64,000 nucleotides of DNA from Microlunatus sagamiharensis (GTDB lineage: Bacteria > Actinomycetota > Actinomycetes > Propionibacteriales > Propionibacteriaceae): assembly GCF_900105785.1 (NCBI RefSeq), contig NZ_LT629799.1, forward strand, positions 558,001-622,000. The letters run 5' to 3'. The notes beneath the pieces were generated by a model. It did not search any database. It was not told where the DNA came from and saw only the letters and a program-made list of their open reading frames with translations. The position numbers were made by a program, and so were the translations under genes. This document shows positions 45,355 to 57,082 of this stretch, piece after piece; position 1 is the stretch's first letter, and each line of letters opens with the position of its first letter.

Positions 45355-46330
45355 CGCACCGCTCCTGTCGTGTCGCCGGCGTCGTCCTGCCCGCCGAGCA
45401 GCTGGTAGAGCACGCTCATCCGCACCGCCACGCCGGCCGCGACCTGGTCGAGGACCAGCGAACCCGCCGAGTCGGCCGCGTCGGCCGAGATCTCCAGGCC
45501 GCGGTTCATCGGGCCCGGGTGGCAGATCGGCGTCCCGGGGCGCAGCAGCCCCAGGCGCGTGCGCGTCAGCCCGTAGCCGACCGTGTACTCCCGTGGGGTG
45601 GGGAAGTAGCCGCCCGACATCCGCTCGCGCTGGACGCGCAGCATCATCACGGCGTCGACGTCGGGCAGCACCGCGTCCAGGTCGTGGCTGACCTCCACCG
45701 GCCAGGTGCCCACGCCCGACGGCAGCAGCGTCGGCGGGGCGACGAGCACGACCTCCGCCCCGAGCGTGGTCAGCAGGAGGACGTTGCTGCGCGCGACGCG
45801 GGAGTGCGTGATGTCGCCGACCACCGCGACCCGCCGACCGGCCAGCGCGTCGGACCGGCCGGGGTCCTGGGCGCGGAAGTGCCGCCGCAGGGTGAAGGCG
45901 TCGAGCAGCGCCTGCGTCGGGTGCTCGTGGGTGCCGTCGCCGGCGTTGACGACGTGCACCCCGAGGCCCTGCGCGGCGAACCAGCGCGCCACCTGCAGCG
46001 GGGCGCCGCTGGCCATGTGCCGCACGACCATGGCGTCGATGCCCATCGAGGCGACGGTCAGCACCGTGTCGCGCAGGGACTCGCCCTTGGAGGCCGACGA
46101 GCCCTTGGCGCTGATGTTGATCACGTCGGCGGAGAGCCACTTGCCGGCCAGCTCGAAGGAGCTGCGGGTGCGCGTCGAGTCCTCGAAGAACAGGTTGACC
46201 ACGGTGCGGCCGCGCAGCGCCGGCAGCTTCTTCACCGGGCGGCTCTGGACGAGCGCCATCTGCTCGGCGAGGTCGAGGATCTCAGCGACCTCGGCCGCCT
46301 CGAGGTCGGCGGCGGACAGCAGGTGGCGCA

Positions 46331-46331
<1 letters not shown>
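45351..46331 (-). CDS. pyrB: Aspartate carbamoyltransferase catalytic subunit
   Basis: Condenses carbamoyl phosphate with aspartate. The 326 residues include the carbamoyl-phosphate site '[19 protein letters not shown]', the lysine loop '[15 protein letters not shown]', '[20 protein letters not shown]' and '[12 protein letters not shown]'. No regulatory PyrI subunit is near, as usual for actinobacteria. The ATG abuts the pyrR stop (TGATG). Confidence 0.96.
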
Positions 46332-47447
<1,116 letters not shown>

Positions 47448-47461
<14 letters not shown>

Positions 47462-47843
47462 CGAGCTCACCCCGGACGCCGACCGCCGGCTCCGGCGGGC
47501 GGTCGAGATCGCCGAGGACGCGTCCGGGCTGCGCTTCTCCCTCTACGTCGGGCCGGCGGAGGAGGACGCCCGGGCGTTCGCGCTGCAGGTGCACGGCTCC
47601 CTGGAGGACCCGTCCGAGACGGTCCTCGTCCTCTGCGACCCCGACCTCCGGGTCCTCGAGGTGGTGACCGGCCCGGGCGCCAAGCGGGCGCTCTCCGACC
47701 GCGACTGCGCGCTGGCGGCCGCGTCGATGCGCTCGTCCTTCGTGGCCGGCGACATCGTCGGCGGCCTCTCGCACGGCATCACCCAGATGGGGGAGGCGGC
47801 CCGTCGGCCGCAGACCCTGCACGCCCGCACCGACGACGACTAG
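47448..47843 (+). CDS. DUF5130 / TPM-like domain protein
   Basis: A 131-residue soluble protein matching the actinobacterial DUF5130 pattern: 'RRLRRAVEIAEDASGLRFSL' then 'YVGP', 'VLVLCDPDLRVLEVVTGPGA' and a final helical part 'SFVAGDIVGGLSHGITQMGE'. DUF5130 resembles the TPM (TLP18.3-Psb32-MOLO1) fold. Function unproven. GTG 47448 or GTG 47442 are both possible. It is coupled to the preceding small membrane protein, a frequent neighbour, suggesting a joint envelope role. Confidence 0.75.
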
Positions 47844-47868
47844 GCCCACGCGCGCGAGGCGTGGCGGC

Positions 47869-48750
47869 TCAGACGTAGGGCCGCCACAGGTGCACGGTCG
47901 CGTAGCTGCGGAACGGTGACCAGGCCTCCGTCGTCGTGATCCCGCGGGCCTCGAGCTGGCGGCGCACCGCGAGGTCGGTGCCGAGCAGGACGTCGCGCTC
48001 GCCGAGCGCCCGCAGCCCGACGACGTCCGCCGTCCACGGGCCGATGCCCGGCAGCGCGATCAGCGACCGGCGCAGCTCCGGCCAGCCGCGCTCCGGGTCC
48101 AGGACCAGCGACCCCGAGGCCAGGGCCGCGGCCAGCCCGACCAGGGCGCGGCCCCGGGCCCGGGGCATCGGGAGCGTCTCGGGGTCGGCCGCGGCCAGCG
48201 CGTTCGTCGTGGGGAAGAGCCACGCGACGCCGGAGGCGTCCGGTGCCTCGAGCCGCTCCCCGTACGCCTCGGTCAGCTTGGCCGAGCAGCGGGCGGCCGC
48301 GGCCATCGAGATCTGCTGGCTGACCAGCGCCTGGACCGCGGCCTCGGCCACGTCCGTCGCCCCGGGCAGGCGCAGCCCGGGGCTGCTCGCCACGTCGGGC
48401 GCCAGGTGCTCGTCAGCGCCGAGCCGCGCCCCGATCTCCGCGACCGCGGCGTCGGCGTCGACGAGACGACGGGTCCGGCGCTCGGCGTCCTCCTCGTCCG
48501 CCGGGTCGCCCGAGAAGGCGAAGCCGAGCACCGAACCGTCCCAGCGCACCCGCACCAGGCCGGGGCCGTGCGCGAGCCGCATCGAGCGGGCCAGCGTGCA
48601 GACCCCGTCGACCTCGGTGTGCGCCTCGACCCCCGGGACCGCGAAGCGGCGCAGGAAGGCGAAGAGCGTCGCGCCGTCGAAGGGTGTCGTCGTCGCGAGG
48701 GTGCGGTACGCGACCGGCTGCGAGCGGTCCGTGCCGGCGGAGGGTGCCAC
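47869..48750 (-). CDS. DNA-3-methyladenine glycosylase II (AlkA type)
   Basis: Base-excision repair glycosylase. The 293-residue protein has the AlkA N-terminal domain ('PFDGATLFAFLRRFAVPGVE') and an HhH-GPD core: 'LVSQQISMAAAARCSAKLTE', hairpin 'LIALPGIGPWTADVVGLRAL' (about residue 233) and catalytic Asp in 'LLGTDLAVRR' (about 256). The AlkA methyltransferase-type Ada domain is absent. The GTG lies 3 bases after the pepN stop, so it is co-transcribed with pepN. Confidence 0.9.
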   Translation of the reverse strand: MAPSAGTDRSQPVAYRTLATTTPFDGATLFAFLRRFAVPGVEAHTEVDGVCTLARSMRLAHGPGLVRVRWDGSVLGFAFSGDPADEEDAERRTRRLVDADAAVAEIGARLGADEHLAPDVASSPGLRLPGATDVAEAAVQALVSQQISMAAAARCSAKLTEAYGERLEAPDASGVAWLFPTTNALAAADPETLPMPRARGRALVGLAAALASGSLVLDPERGWPELRRSLIALPGIGPWTADVVGLRALGERDVLLGTDLAVRRQLEARGITTTEAWSPFRSYATVHLWRPYV

Positions 48751-48753
48751 GTG

Positions 48754-51336
<2,583 letters not shown>

Positions 51337-51393
51337 GCGGCCGATCCTTCCACGACGCCCGTACGCGGTCGGTGGCCGATGGCGGTCGGTGCC

Positions 51394-51399
51394 TAGGCT
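51394..51399 (+). promoter_or_regulatory. -10 box of DsbA-like gene (leaderless type)
   Basis: TAGGCT lies 6 bases before ATG 51406. Confidence 0.45.
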
Positions 51400-51405
51400 T
51401 GGGCC

Positions 51406-52203
51406 ATGGCGAAGCCGACCAAGCAGAAGAGCAAGCAGACGGACGCCAGGACCGAGATCGAGGCCCTGGGCAAGCAGACCCGCAAGGCGTTCGACGCCCT
51501 CGTCGCCGAGGTGCGCCAGCTGGGCGAGGAGGTGCGGGCGCGCACCGCCGACGCGACCAGCCAGGTGGCGGGCCGGGTCGCCGGCCAGGCGGGGGACCAG
51601 GCGGTGCAGACCGTCGACTTCTGGTTCGACCCGATCTGCCCGTGGGCGTGGATGACCTCGCGCTGGATGCTCGAGGTCGAGCAGGTCCGCCCCGTGAAGA
51701 CGGTCTTCCACGTGATGAGCCTCTCGGTGCTCAACGCCGGGCGTGACCTGCCCGACGGCTACCGCGAGATGCTCGACCTCGGCTGGGCCCCCGTCCGCGT
51801 CGCGATCGCCGTGGAGGAGCGGTACGGCCAGGAGCAGCTGCGCGCCTTCTACACCGCCGTCGGCACCCGGATCCACAACCAGCAGCAGGGCTTCGGCCGC
51901 GACACCCTCGAGGCCGCGCTGCGCGAGGTCGGACTGCCCGCCGAGCTCGCCGACGCCGGCGACGTCGGCGACAACGACGAGGCCCTGCGCGCCTCGCACC
52001 ACCAGGGCATGGACCCGGTCGGCCAGGACGTCGGCACGCCGGTCATCCACGTCGGCGACGTCGCCTTCTTCGGCCCTGTCATGTCGCCCGCGCCCAAGGG
52101 CGAGGAGGCCGGCCGCGTGTACGACGGCGTGCTCGCGCTCGCCTCGTACCCGGGCTTCTTCGAGCTCAAGCGCACCCGCACGGTCGACCCGATCTTCGAC
52201 TGA
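51406..52203 (+). CDS. Mycothiol-dependent DsbA-fold reductase (Rv2466c-like) with N-terminal coiled-coil extension
   Basis: The C-terminal 200 residues follow mycobacterial Rv2466c, a mycothiol-dependent thioredoxin-fold reductase: '[20 protein letters not shown]', '[17 protein letters not shown]', 'RIHNQQQGF', '[20 protein letters not shown]' and '[14 protein letters not shown]'. The active site is CPWA (Cys78) where Rv2466c has CPWC, so the resolving Cys is missing. The first 67 residues are an unusual Lys-rich, helical extension ('[20 protein letters not shown]'), reminiscent of a phasin or coiled coil. The ATG is 6 bases after a TAGGCT box, so the extension is really translated. Converges on ycaO. 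Confidence 0.85.
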   Translation: MAKPTKQKSKQTDARTEIEALGKQTRKAFDALVAEVRQLGEEVRARTADATSQVAGRVAGQAGDQAVQTVDFWFDPICPWAWMTSRWMLEVEQVRPVKTVFHVMSLSVLNAGRDLPDGYREMLDLGWAPVRVAIAVEERYGQEQLRAFYTAVGTRIHNQQQGFGRDTLEAALREVGLPAELADAGDVGDNDEALRASHHQGMDPVGQDVGTPVIHVGDVAFFGPVMSPAPKGEEAGRVYDGVLALASYPGFFELKRTRTVDPIFD

Positions 52204-52224
52204 GCCCGCCGCGGCGAGCCTCCG

Positions 52225-53667
52225 CTACACCTCGACGAGGTGGCGCGGGGGCTCGCGGTAGAGGGGGTAGAGCGGCCCGACCACGCGCTCGGCCGCCGCG
52301 TAGGAGAACCAGGCGGGACCGCCGAGCCGCTCCTCGGCCTTGGCCGTGAGGACGACGCGGTCCGGGTGGCTCTCGGTCGGTCCGTCGCCCAGGCGGACCA
52401 GCCCCAGGTCGGTGGTGAGGAGGTCGGCGACGCCGGCCTCGCCGATTCGGCCGTAGGACATCGTCTCGACCTCGAGGCCGCCCACGAGGACCTTGGCCAC
52501 GTGCACCTCACCCACCCGCGTGGTCGCCGCGAGGACGTCGTGGCCGGCCAGGGTCGCGAGCAGGCCGGTGAGGGTCCCGTCGGCGGCGTCGCCGGCCGGC
52601 ACCTCGATCGCGTCCCGGCCGACCGTGCGTGAGCGGTCGGGCGCGGTCAGCTCGCGCAGCCGCTGTGCGCCCAGGTCGTGCCACGCCCGCATGGCGCTGA
52701 CGGCCCGGGGCTCGCCGGTCGCCCCGCCGCGCTCGACCGCGGCCCAGTAGTCGGGGTCGGCGACGGCCCTCGCGGCCGCCCGGTCGCCGAAGCAGAACGC
52801 CTTGCGGGCGCGCGAGTTCGCGTGCTCGAGCAGGGCCTTGAGCAGGCTGCGCTCGACCGACTCCTCGGCCGCCTCGCCGCAGGCGGTGAGGCGGATCGGC
52901 GAGGAGTCGTCGTGGTCGACGCCCATGACGTAGGTCGAGCAGGCGCCGAAGGACGTCGCGGCGTGCTTGAAGACCGCCTCGACGCCCTCGGCCGCGAAGC
53001 GCGCGGCCAGCGCCGCCACCTCGCCGTCCGGGTCGAGCCCGCTCGGGTCGATCTCGGGCGAGCGGAGGTCCAGCGCCCGGAACCGCAGCCCGTTCGTGTG
53101 GCGCTGCAGGATCTCGAGGATCCCGTGGCGGACGGGGCGCTCCGCGTCGAGGCCCGCGCCGAGCCCGTTCGTCACCGGCGTGACCAGGGCGGGGGAGCCG
53201 GCGTCGTCGCGCTCGGCCGGGTCGCTGGCGACGAGGTCGAGCGGGGCCCAGACCTCCTCCCCGGTCCGCACGCGGACGACCGGCACCCAGGTGATCGGCG
53301 TCGCGGGCGTCCACGGCGAGCCGGCGGGCAGGCAGAGCGTCGCCGGGTCGGCGACCCGGTCGACGCCCTCGCGCCGGACGAGCTCCTCGAACGACCCGCG
53401 GACGGCCCGGGCGTGCAGGCTCCGCACGTGGTCACCCGCCAGGACGCCCTCGGCGAGCTCGCCGAGCCCACTGAGCCGGGCGTCCTCGCTCGTCAGCCCG
53501 TAGCCGTTGCCGTTCATGGCGAGCCGGCCGTCGACGATCAGCGAGCAGCTCGTCACCGGGACGCCGAGGTGGTCGAGGGCGGAGATGTCGAAGTCGACGA
53601 CCTGGCCGCCGCGGCCCAGCACCTCCCCGTACGCCGTCACCGCGTCGGACGCACCCTGCTCGAGCAC
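52225..53667 (-). CDS. Stand-alone YcaO-domain protein
   Basis: YcaO enzymes use ATP to activate a peptide amide, forming azoline or thioamide products, or assist RimO-type thiomethylation. Seen: 'GNGYGLTSEDARLSGLGELA', where family members have 'GKG.t...A..SAl.E..ER', and 'TNGLGAGLDAERPVRHGILE' followed by 'ILQRH', the second half of the ATP/Mg site. Then comes a Cys-containing middle part and a C-terminal region ending 'YREPPRHLVEV'. The final Pro-rich motif of azoline YcaOs is not evident. GTG 53667 (480 residues) is preferred over GTG 53715 because GAGGGGG lies just before it. No partner E1-like protein or precursor peptide is visible; a NodB-fold gene is divergent. Confidence 0.75.
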   Translation of the reverse strand: MLEQGASDAVTAYGEVLGRGGQVVDFDISALDHLGVPVTSCSLIVDGRLAMNGNGYGLTSEDARLSGLGELAEGVLAGDHVRSLHARAVRGSFEELVRREGVDRVADPATLCLPAGSPWTPATPITWVPVVRVRTGEEVWAPLDLVASDPAERDDAGSPALVTPVTNGLGAGLDAERPVRHGILEILQRHTNGLRFRALDLRSPEIDPSGLDPDGEVAALAARFAAEGVEAVFKHAATSFGACSTYVMGVDHDDSSPIRLTACGEAAEESVERSLLKALLEHANSRARKAFCFGDRAAARAVADPDYWAAVERGGATGEPRAVSAMRAWHDLGAQRLRELTAPDRSRTVGRDAIEVPAGDAADGTLTGLLATLAGHDVLAATTRVGEVHVAKVLVGGLEVETMSYGRIGEAGVADLLTTDLGLVRLGDGPTESHPDRVVLTAKAEERLGGPAWFSYAAAERVVGPLYPLYREPPRHLVEV

Positions 53668-53741
53668 CTGGTCCCCCTCGTCTGCGTGCTGCTTGACTGT
53701 CGGCCTCACCACCACGCACGACGCGAGAGGCAGGGTCCACA

Positions 53742-54518
53742 GTGCAGCACGGCGACGTCAGCCACGCGGGCGACGGCGCCCGCCTGCGCGACCTGATCCT
53801 CGCGCAGACCCACCGCGGCGCCGGCGTCCCGGTGCTGCTGCGCACCGCGCCGGCCGGTCCCGAGGAGGCCGAGCCGTACGGCGCCGCGGCCTACCAGGTG
53901 CAGGTCGACCTGGCGGCCCGGATGCTCGACGGAGAGGACCTCGGTACGCCGGAGCCGGGCAGCCTGGCGGCGCGGCTGCTCGAGCGGCCGCTGCTGGCCC
54001 TGAACTTCCACCGGATCCGCGGGCGCAACCAGGAGGTCGTGCGCGAGCAGCTGCGCCGCGCCGCCGCCCTGGGCTCGAGCTTCGACCTGGACGCGCCCGA
54101 GCAGCAGGTCGGCGAGGTCCGCGTGCTCGTCGGCTTCTACGACGGCTTCGCCCGGACCGCGGAGTTCGCCGCCGAGCTGTCGCGCTCGCTCGGGCTGCGG
54201 GCTGTGTTCCTGCCGATCTTCCACGCGCCCACGTCGGGCCGCCTGCTCACCGACGCCCAGCTCGGCGAGATCGCGACCGCCCACGAGGTCGGGGTGCACA
54301 CCACCCGCCACGTCGCGGCGGCCGAGGTCGACGAGGCGACCGTCGGACCCGAGGTGGTGGAACCCTTCCGCCGCATCGAGCGGGCCACGGGCCGGGCCCC
54401 GCGCATCGCCGCGTGGCGTGGCGGGACGCGCTTCGACGGCTCGCTGCTGGGCAACCGGACGCTGGTCGAGCTCGGCGTGACCCACCTCGTCTCGAACTGG
54501 TCGGTTGAGAGGATCTGA
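53742..54518 (+). CDS. Degenerate NodB-fold (polysaccharide deacetylase-like) protein
   Basis: A 258-residue protein whose C-terminal 140 residues resemble the NodB fold. 'VGFYDGFARTAEFAAELSRS' corresponds to motif 1 ('TFDDG....'), with the catalytic-base Asp changed to Tyr but the metal-ligand Asp kept. 'GVHTTRHVAAAEVDE' matches motif 2 (HxxxH). 'IAAWRGGTRFDGSLLGNRTL' is where motif 3 (R..P) is expected. The N-terminal 110 residues are helical and match nothing I know. GTG 53742 is preceded by GAGAGGCAGG. Divergent from ycaO across 74 bases, so joint regulation is likely. Confidence 0.6.
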   Translation: MQHGDVSHAGDGARLRDLILAQTHRGAGVPVLLRTAPAGPEEAEPYGAAAYQVQVDLAARMLDGEDLGTPEPGSLAARLLERPLLALNFHRIRGRNQEVVREQLRRAAALGSSFDLDAPEQQVGEVRVLVGFYDGFARTAEFAAELSRSLGLRAVFLPIFHAPTSGRLLTDAQLGEIATAHEVGVHTTRHVAAAEVDEATVGPEVVEPFRRIERATGRAPRIAAWRGGTRFDGSLLGNRTLVELGVTHLVSNWSVERI

Positions 54519-54580
54519 GGCAGCCGAGGCGCGCTCGAGCCCTTCGGGACCGCCCCCGGGGGCTCTGCGAGACTGCAGCC

Positions 54581-55078
54581 ATGCGCGTTCACATCGGCAG
54601 CGACCACGCGGGCTTCGAGCTGAAGGGGCACCTGGTCGAGGCGCTGCGGGGCGACGGCCACGAGGTCGTCGACCACGGCCCGGTCGAGTACGACGCCGAG
54701 GACGACTACCCGATCTTCTGCATCCCCACGGCCGAGGCCGTCGTCAAGGACCCGGGCTCGCTCGGCATCGTCATCGGCGGCTCGGGCAACGGCGAGCAGA
54801 TCGCGGCGAACAAGGTCCAGGGGGTGCGCTCCGCGCTGGTCTACGACCAGGACACGGCCTCGCTCGGCCGCCAGCACAACGACGCCAACGTCATGGGCAT
54901 CGGTGCCCGCATGCACAGCGAGGAGGAGGCCGTCGCGCTGGCGCGCACCTTCCTCTCGACGCCGTTCAGCGGTGAGGAGCGGCACGCGCGCCGCATCGCG
55001 CTGCTGGCCCGCTACGAGGTGATGAGCCGGGCCGCCCAGCAGGACGACCAGGACGGCACCGCGGACGAGGGCGTCTAG
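54581..55078 (+). CDS. rpiB: Ribose-5-phosphate isomerase B
   Basis: Interconverts ribulose-5-phosphate and ribose-5-phosphate in the pentose phosphate pathway. The 165 residues include 'HIGSDHAGFELKGHL', 'DYPIFC', the active-site loop 'IVIGGSGNGEQIAANKVQGV', in which Ser replaces the Cys of the E. coli enzyme (as in mycobacteria), and 'RQHNDANVMGIGARM'. The acidic C-terminal tail is extended. The stop shares the palindrome CTAG with the stop of a converging small gene. Confidence 0.95.
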   Translation: MRVHIGSDHAGFELKGHLVEALRGDGHEVVDHGPVEYDAEDDYPIFCIPTAEAVVKDPGSLGIVIGGSGNGEQIAANKVQGVRSALVYDQDTASLGRQHNDANVMGIGARMHSEEEAVALARTFLSTPFSGEERHARRIALLARYEVMSRAAQQDDQDGTADEGV

Positions 55079-55302
55079 CGGGCGTACGCCCGCGCGCGCC
55101 GTCCGTCGACGCGGGCGAGCAGGCTGTCGACGACCTCGGCGGCCTCGAGCTCGTCGGCCATCGTGGGCCGCGAGACGTCTCGGGCCCGCATGGCCCGGTC
55201 GAGGGTCACGAGGCCGGAGGCTCCGTCCCGGCCGAAGTCCCGGGGGAACAGGTCCCGGTCGGCGTGGGGGTGGTGGGCTCGACGCCCGTGGTCACTCGGC
55301 AC
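55075..55302 (-). CDS. Small conserved actinobacterial protein, unknown function
   Basis: 75 residues. His/Arg-rich start ('SDHGRRAHHPHADRDLFP'), then 'LVTLDRAMRARDVSRP' and a helical tail ('ELEAAEVVDSLLARVDGRR'). The 'RAMRARDVSRP' stretch recalls small actinobacterial proteins often encoded next to rpiB; this is from memory and the role is unknown. The start is ambiguous between GTG 55302 and GTG 55311. Its stop overlaps the rpiB stop tail-to-tail by four bases. Confidence 0.6.
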   Translation of the reverse strand: MPSDHGRRAHHPHADRDLFPRDFGRDGASGLVTLDRAMRARDVSRPTMADELEAAEVVDSLLARVDGRRARAYAR

Positions 55303-55441
55303 ATGATCCACGCTAGGAGCGCGGGACGGCCCAGCCGAGGGCGGACACGCAAGCGTTATCGAGCCGCGATGATTCGCCACGCGTGCGAAACCGGTGGACC
55401 TCCACGAGCCTGGCGGTCCTGAGGCAGGAGGGACGTGAGAG

Positions 55442-57007
55442 ATGTCAGAGCACGCTGAGGCGGATGTGGTGCTGGAGGCTCCGGGGCTGCTGCTCCGCGT
55501 CGGACCTTCCGGCTCGGTCGAGGCCACCGACGTGGTGTCGGGCGTGGCATGGCTCGTCGACGCCGGCGTCCTGGAGGTGGCCGCCGCCACCGGTCCGCTC
55601 GCGCTGGGGAGCCCGCAGGTGCGCGCCGACGCCGACGAGGTCGAGGTCGAGGTCGGCGGGGACGGGCTCAGGGCGCTCGTGCGGCACGCGGTCGACGACG
55701 CGTGGACCGTGCGGGTCGTGCTCGCGAACGAGTCCGACGTCGCGCTGGAGCTGACCGGCGTACGCCTGAGGTGGCGGCCCGCGCCGGGTGCGGTCGCCAC
55801 GGCGCTGGCGGCCGGGGCGGTCGGGGCGTACGCGGTGCAGCCCGCCTCGGGGTCGGGTCGGCTGCTCGTCGGGCGGCTCCGGGCCGGGGTCCAGACCGGG
55901 GTCGACGAGGACGGGCTGCTGCTCGGGCCGCTGACCCTGCCACCCGGTCACCGCGCGGCCGTGCAGTGGCGGTGGGAGGTGCTGGCGGAGCCGCGCCTGG
56001 TCGACCGGTCGGCGCTGCCGGCGACGCCGTGGCTGGAGCTCGGCCAGTCGGTCGTCCTGCCCGCCGGTCCGGACGTCGCGGTCGTGGCGCCGGGCCTGCA
56101 CGTCGAGGTCGGGGAGGACGCCGTGCGGGTCGAGGCCTTCGAGCCCGGTCCGGCCACGGTCGAGCTGCGCGGCGTGCGCGGGACGACCACCCACCGCCTC
56201 GTCTGGGCCCCGGACCTCGACGACCTCCTGGACTCCGAGGCTGCGGCTCTCCTGGCCGGGCCCACCACGCCGTCGGGGACGGTGCGGCTGCCGGGAGCAG
56301 CGGCCGCCCTGGTGGTGCAGGACGCCCTGCGCCGGGGCGGGGCGGGGAGCGGCGACGTGGCCGCCGAGGCGCTCGAGCTGGCCACCGGGCTGCTCGTCGA
56401 GCAGCTCGACGAGCACCCGACGGGCGCGGCAGCCGTCGATCCGCTGGCGCTCGCCCTCCTGGCCCGCGAGGCCGACCGCGTCGCCGGGCCCACGGCGCGG
56501 GCGACGCTCGACGCCGCCACCCGTGGCCTGCGGGGCGTCGCCCTGCCCGCGCCGGGCGTCGGCCTGGCCGGTGTCGCCCTCGCCCTCGCCCGGCTGCGGT
56601 CCGGCGAGGACCCGGCACCGGCGGTGGACCACCTCGCCGGCCTCCTCCGGGCCTCGAGCCCCGCCTCGGACGCCGGGCTGGAGCTCGCCGTGCTGCTGCG
56701 GCCCGGCCAGGTCACCCCGGAGGCCCTGGTCGCGGGGTTGCGCCGCCTCGGCGCGGCGCTCGGCGCAGGGCTCCCCGGGCGGTCGGTCCCGCCGACCGGG
56801 CTCGAGCGGCTGGCCCTGGCGTCGGCCGTCCTCGGCCTCGTGGACGAGGCCACGGGTGAGCGGCTGCGCGGGGTCTGGGGCACCGGGGCGGCGGAGGTCG
56901 CGCGGCGGGCGTCGGCCCAGGTGCGCGCCCGCGTGGCCGAGCGACCCGGGGGAGCGGCCGCGGGGCGCGCGCTGGCGTGGCTGGTCCTGGGCGGCACCCC
57001 CGCCTGA
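55442..57007 (+). CDS. Large protein of unknown function
   Basis: A 521-residue protein that I cannot assign. The N-terminal 270 residues are strand-rich and look like a beta-sandwich ('LLLRVGPSGSVEATDVVSGV', 'WTVRVVLANESDVALELTGV', 'LPPGHRAAVQWRWEV'), similar in texture to the super-sandwich ahead of many glycosidase barrels. The C-terminal 240 residues are Ala/Leu-rich helices ('LALALLAREADRVAGPTARA', 'GLERLALASAVLGLVDEATG') and could be a helical toroid, but no catalytic acid pair is obvious. No signal peptide. ATG 55442 is preceded by GGAGGG. It lies between rpiB and lysX. Confidence 0.7.
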   Translation: MSEHAEADVVLEAPGLLLRVGPSGSVEATDVVSGVAWLVDAGVLEVAAATGPLALGSPQVRADADEVEVEVGGDGLRALVRHAVDDAWTVRVVLANESDVALELTGVRLRWRPAPGAVATALAAGAVGAYAVQPASGSGRLLVGRLRAGVQTGVDEDGLLLGPLTLPPGHRAAVQWRWEVLAEPRLVDRSALPATPWLELGQSVVLPAGPDVAVVAPGLHVEVGEDAVRVEAFEPGPATVELRGVRGTTTHRLVWAPDLDDLLDSEAAALLAGPTTPSGTVRLPGAAAALVVQDALRRGGAGSGDVAAEALELATGLLVEQLDEHPTGAAAVDPLALALLAREADRVAGPTARATLDAATRGLRGVALPAPGVGLAGVALALARLRSGEDPAPAVDHLAGLLRASSPASDAGLELAVLLRPGQVTPEALVAGLRRLGAALGAGLPGRSVPPTGLERLALASAVLGLVDEATGERLRGVWGTGAAEVARRASAQVRARVAERPGGAAAGRALAWLVLGGTPA

Positions 57008-57082
57008 GCACGCGCTGGGCGGCGTACGGCTCCGAGGAGATGGCGCGGGAACTCACGGCGTGCCGGTGCCGTCTGCCACAGT

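Noticed and set aside
53693-53698. TTGACT as -35 for the NodB-like gene
   Set aside because: No -10 box at 16-19 bases downstream.
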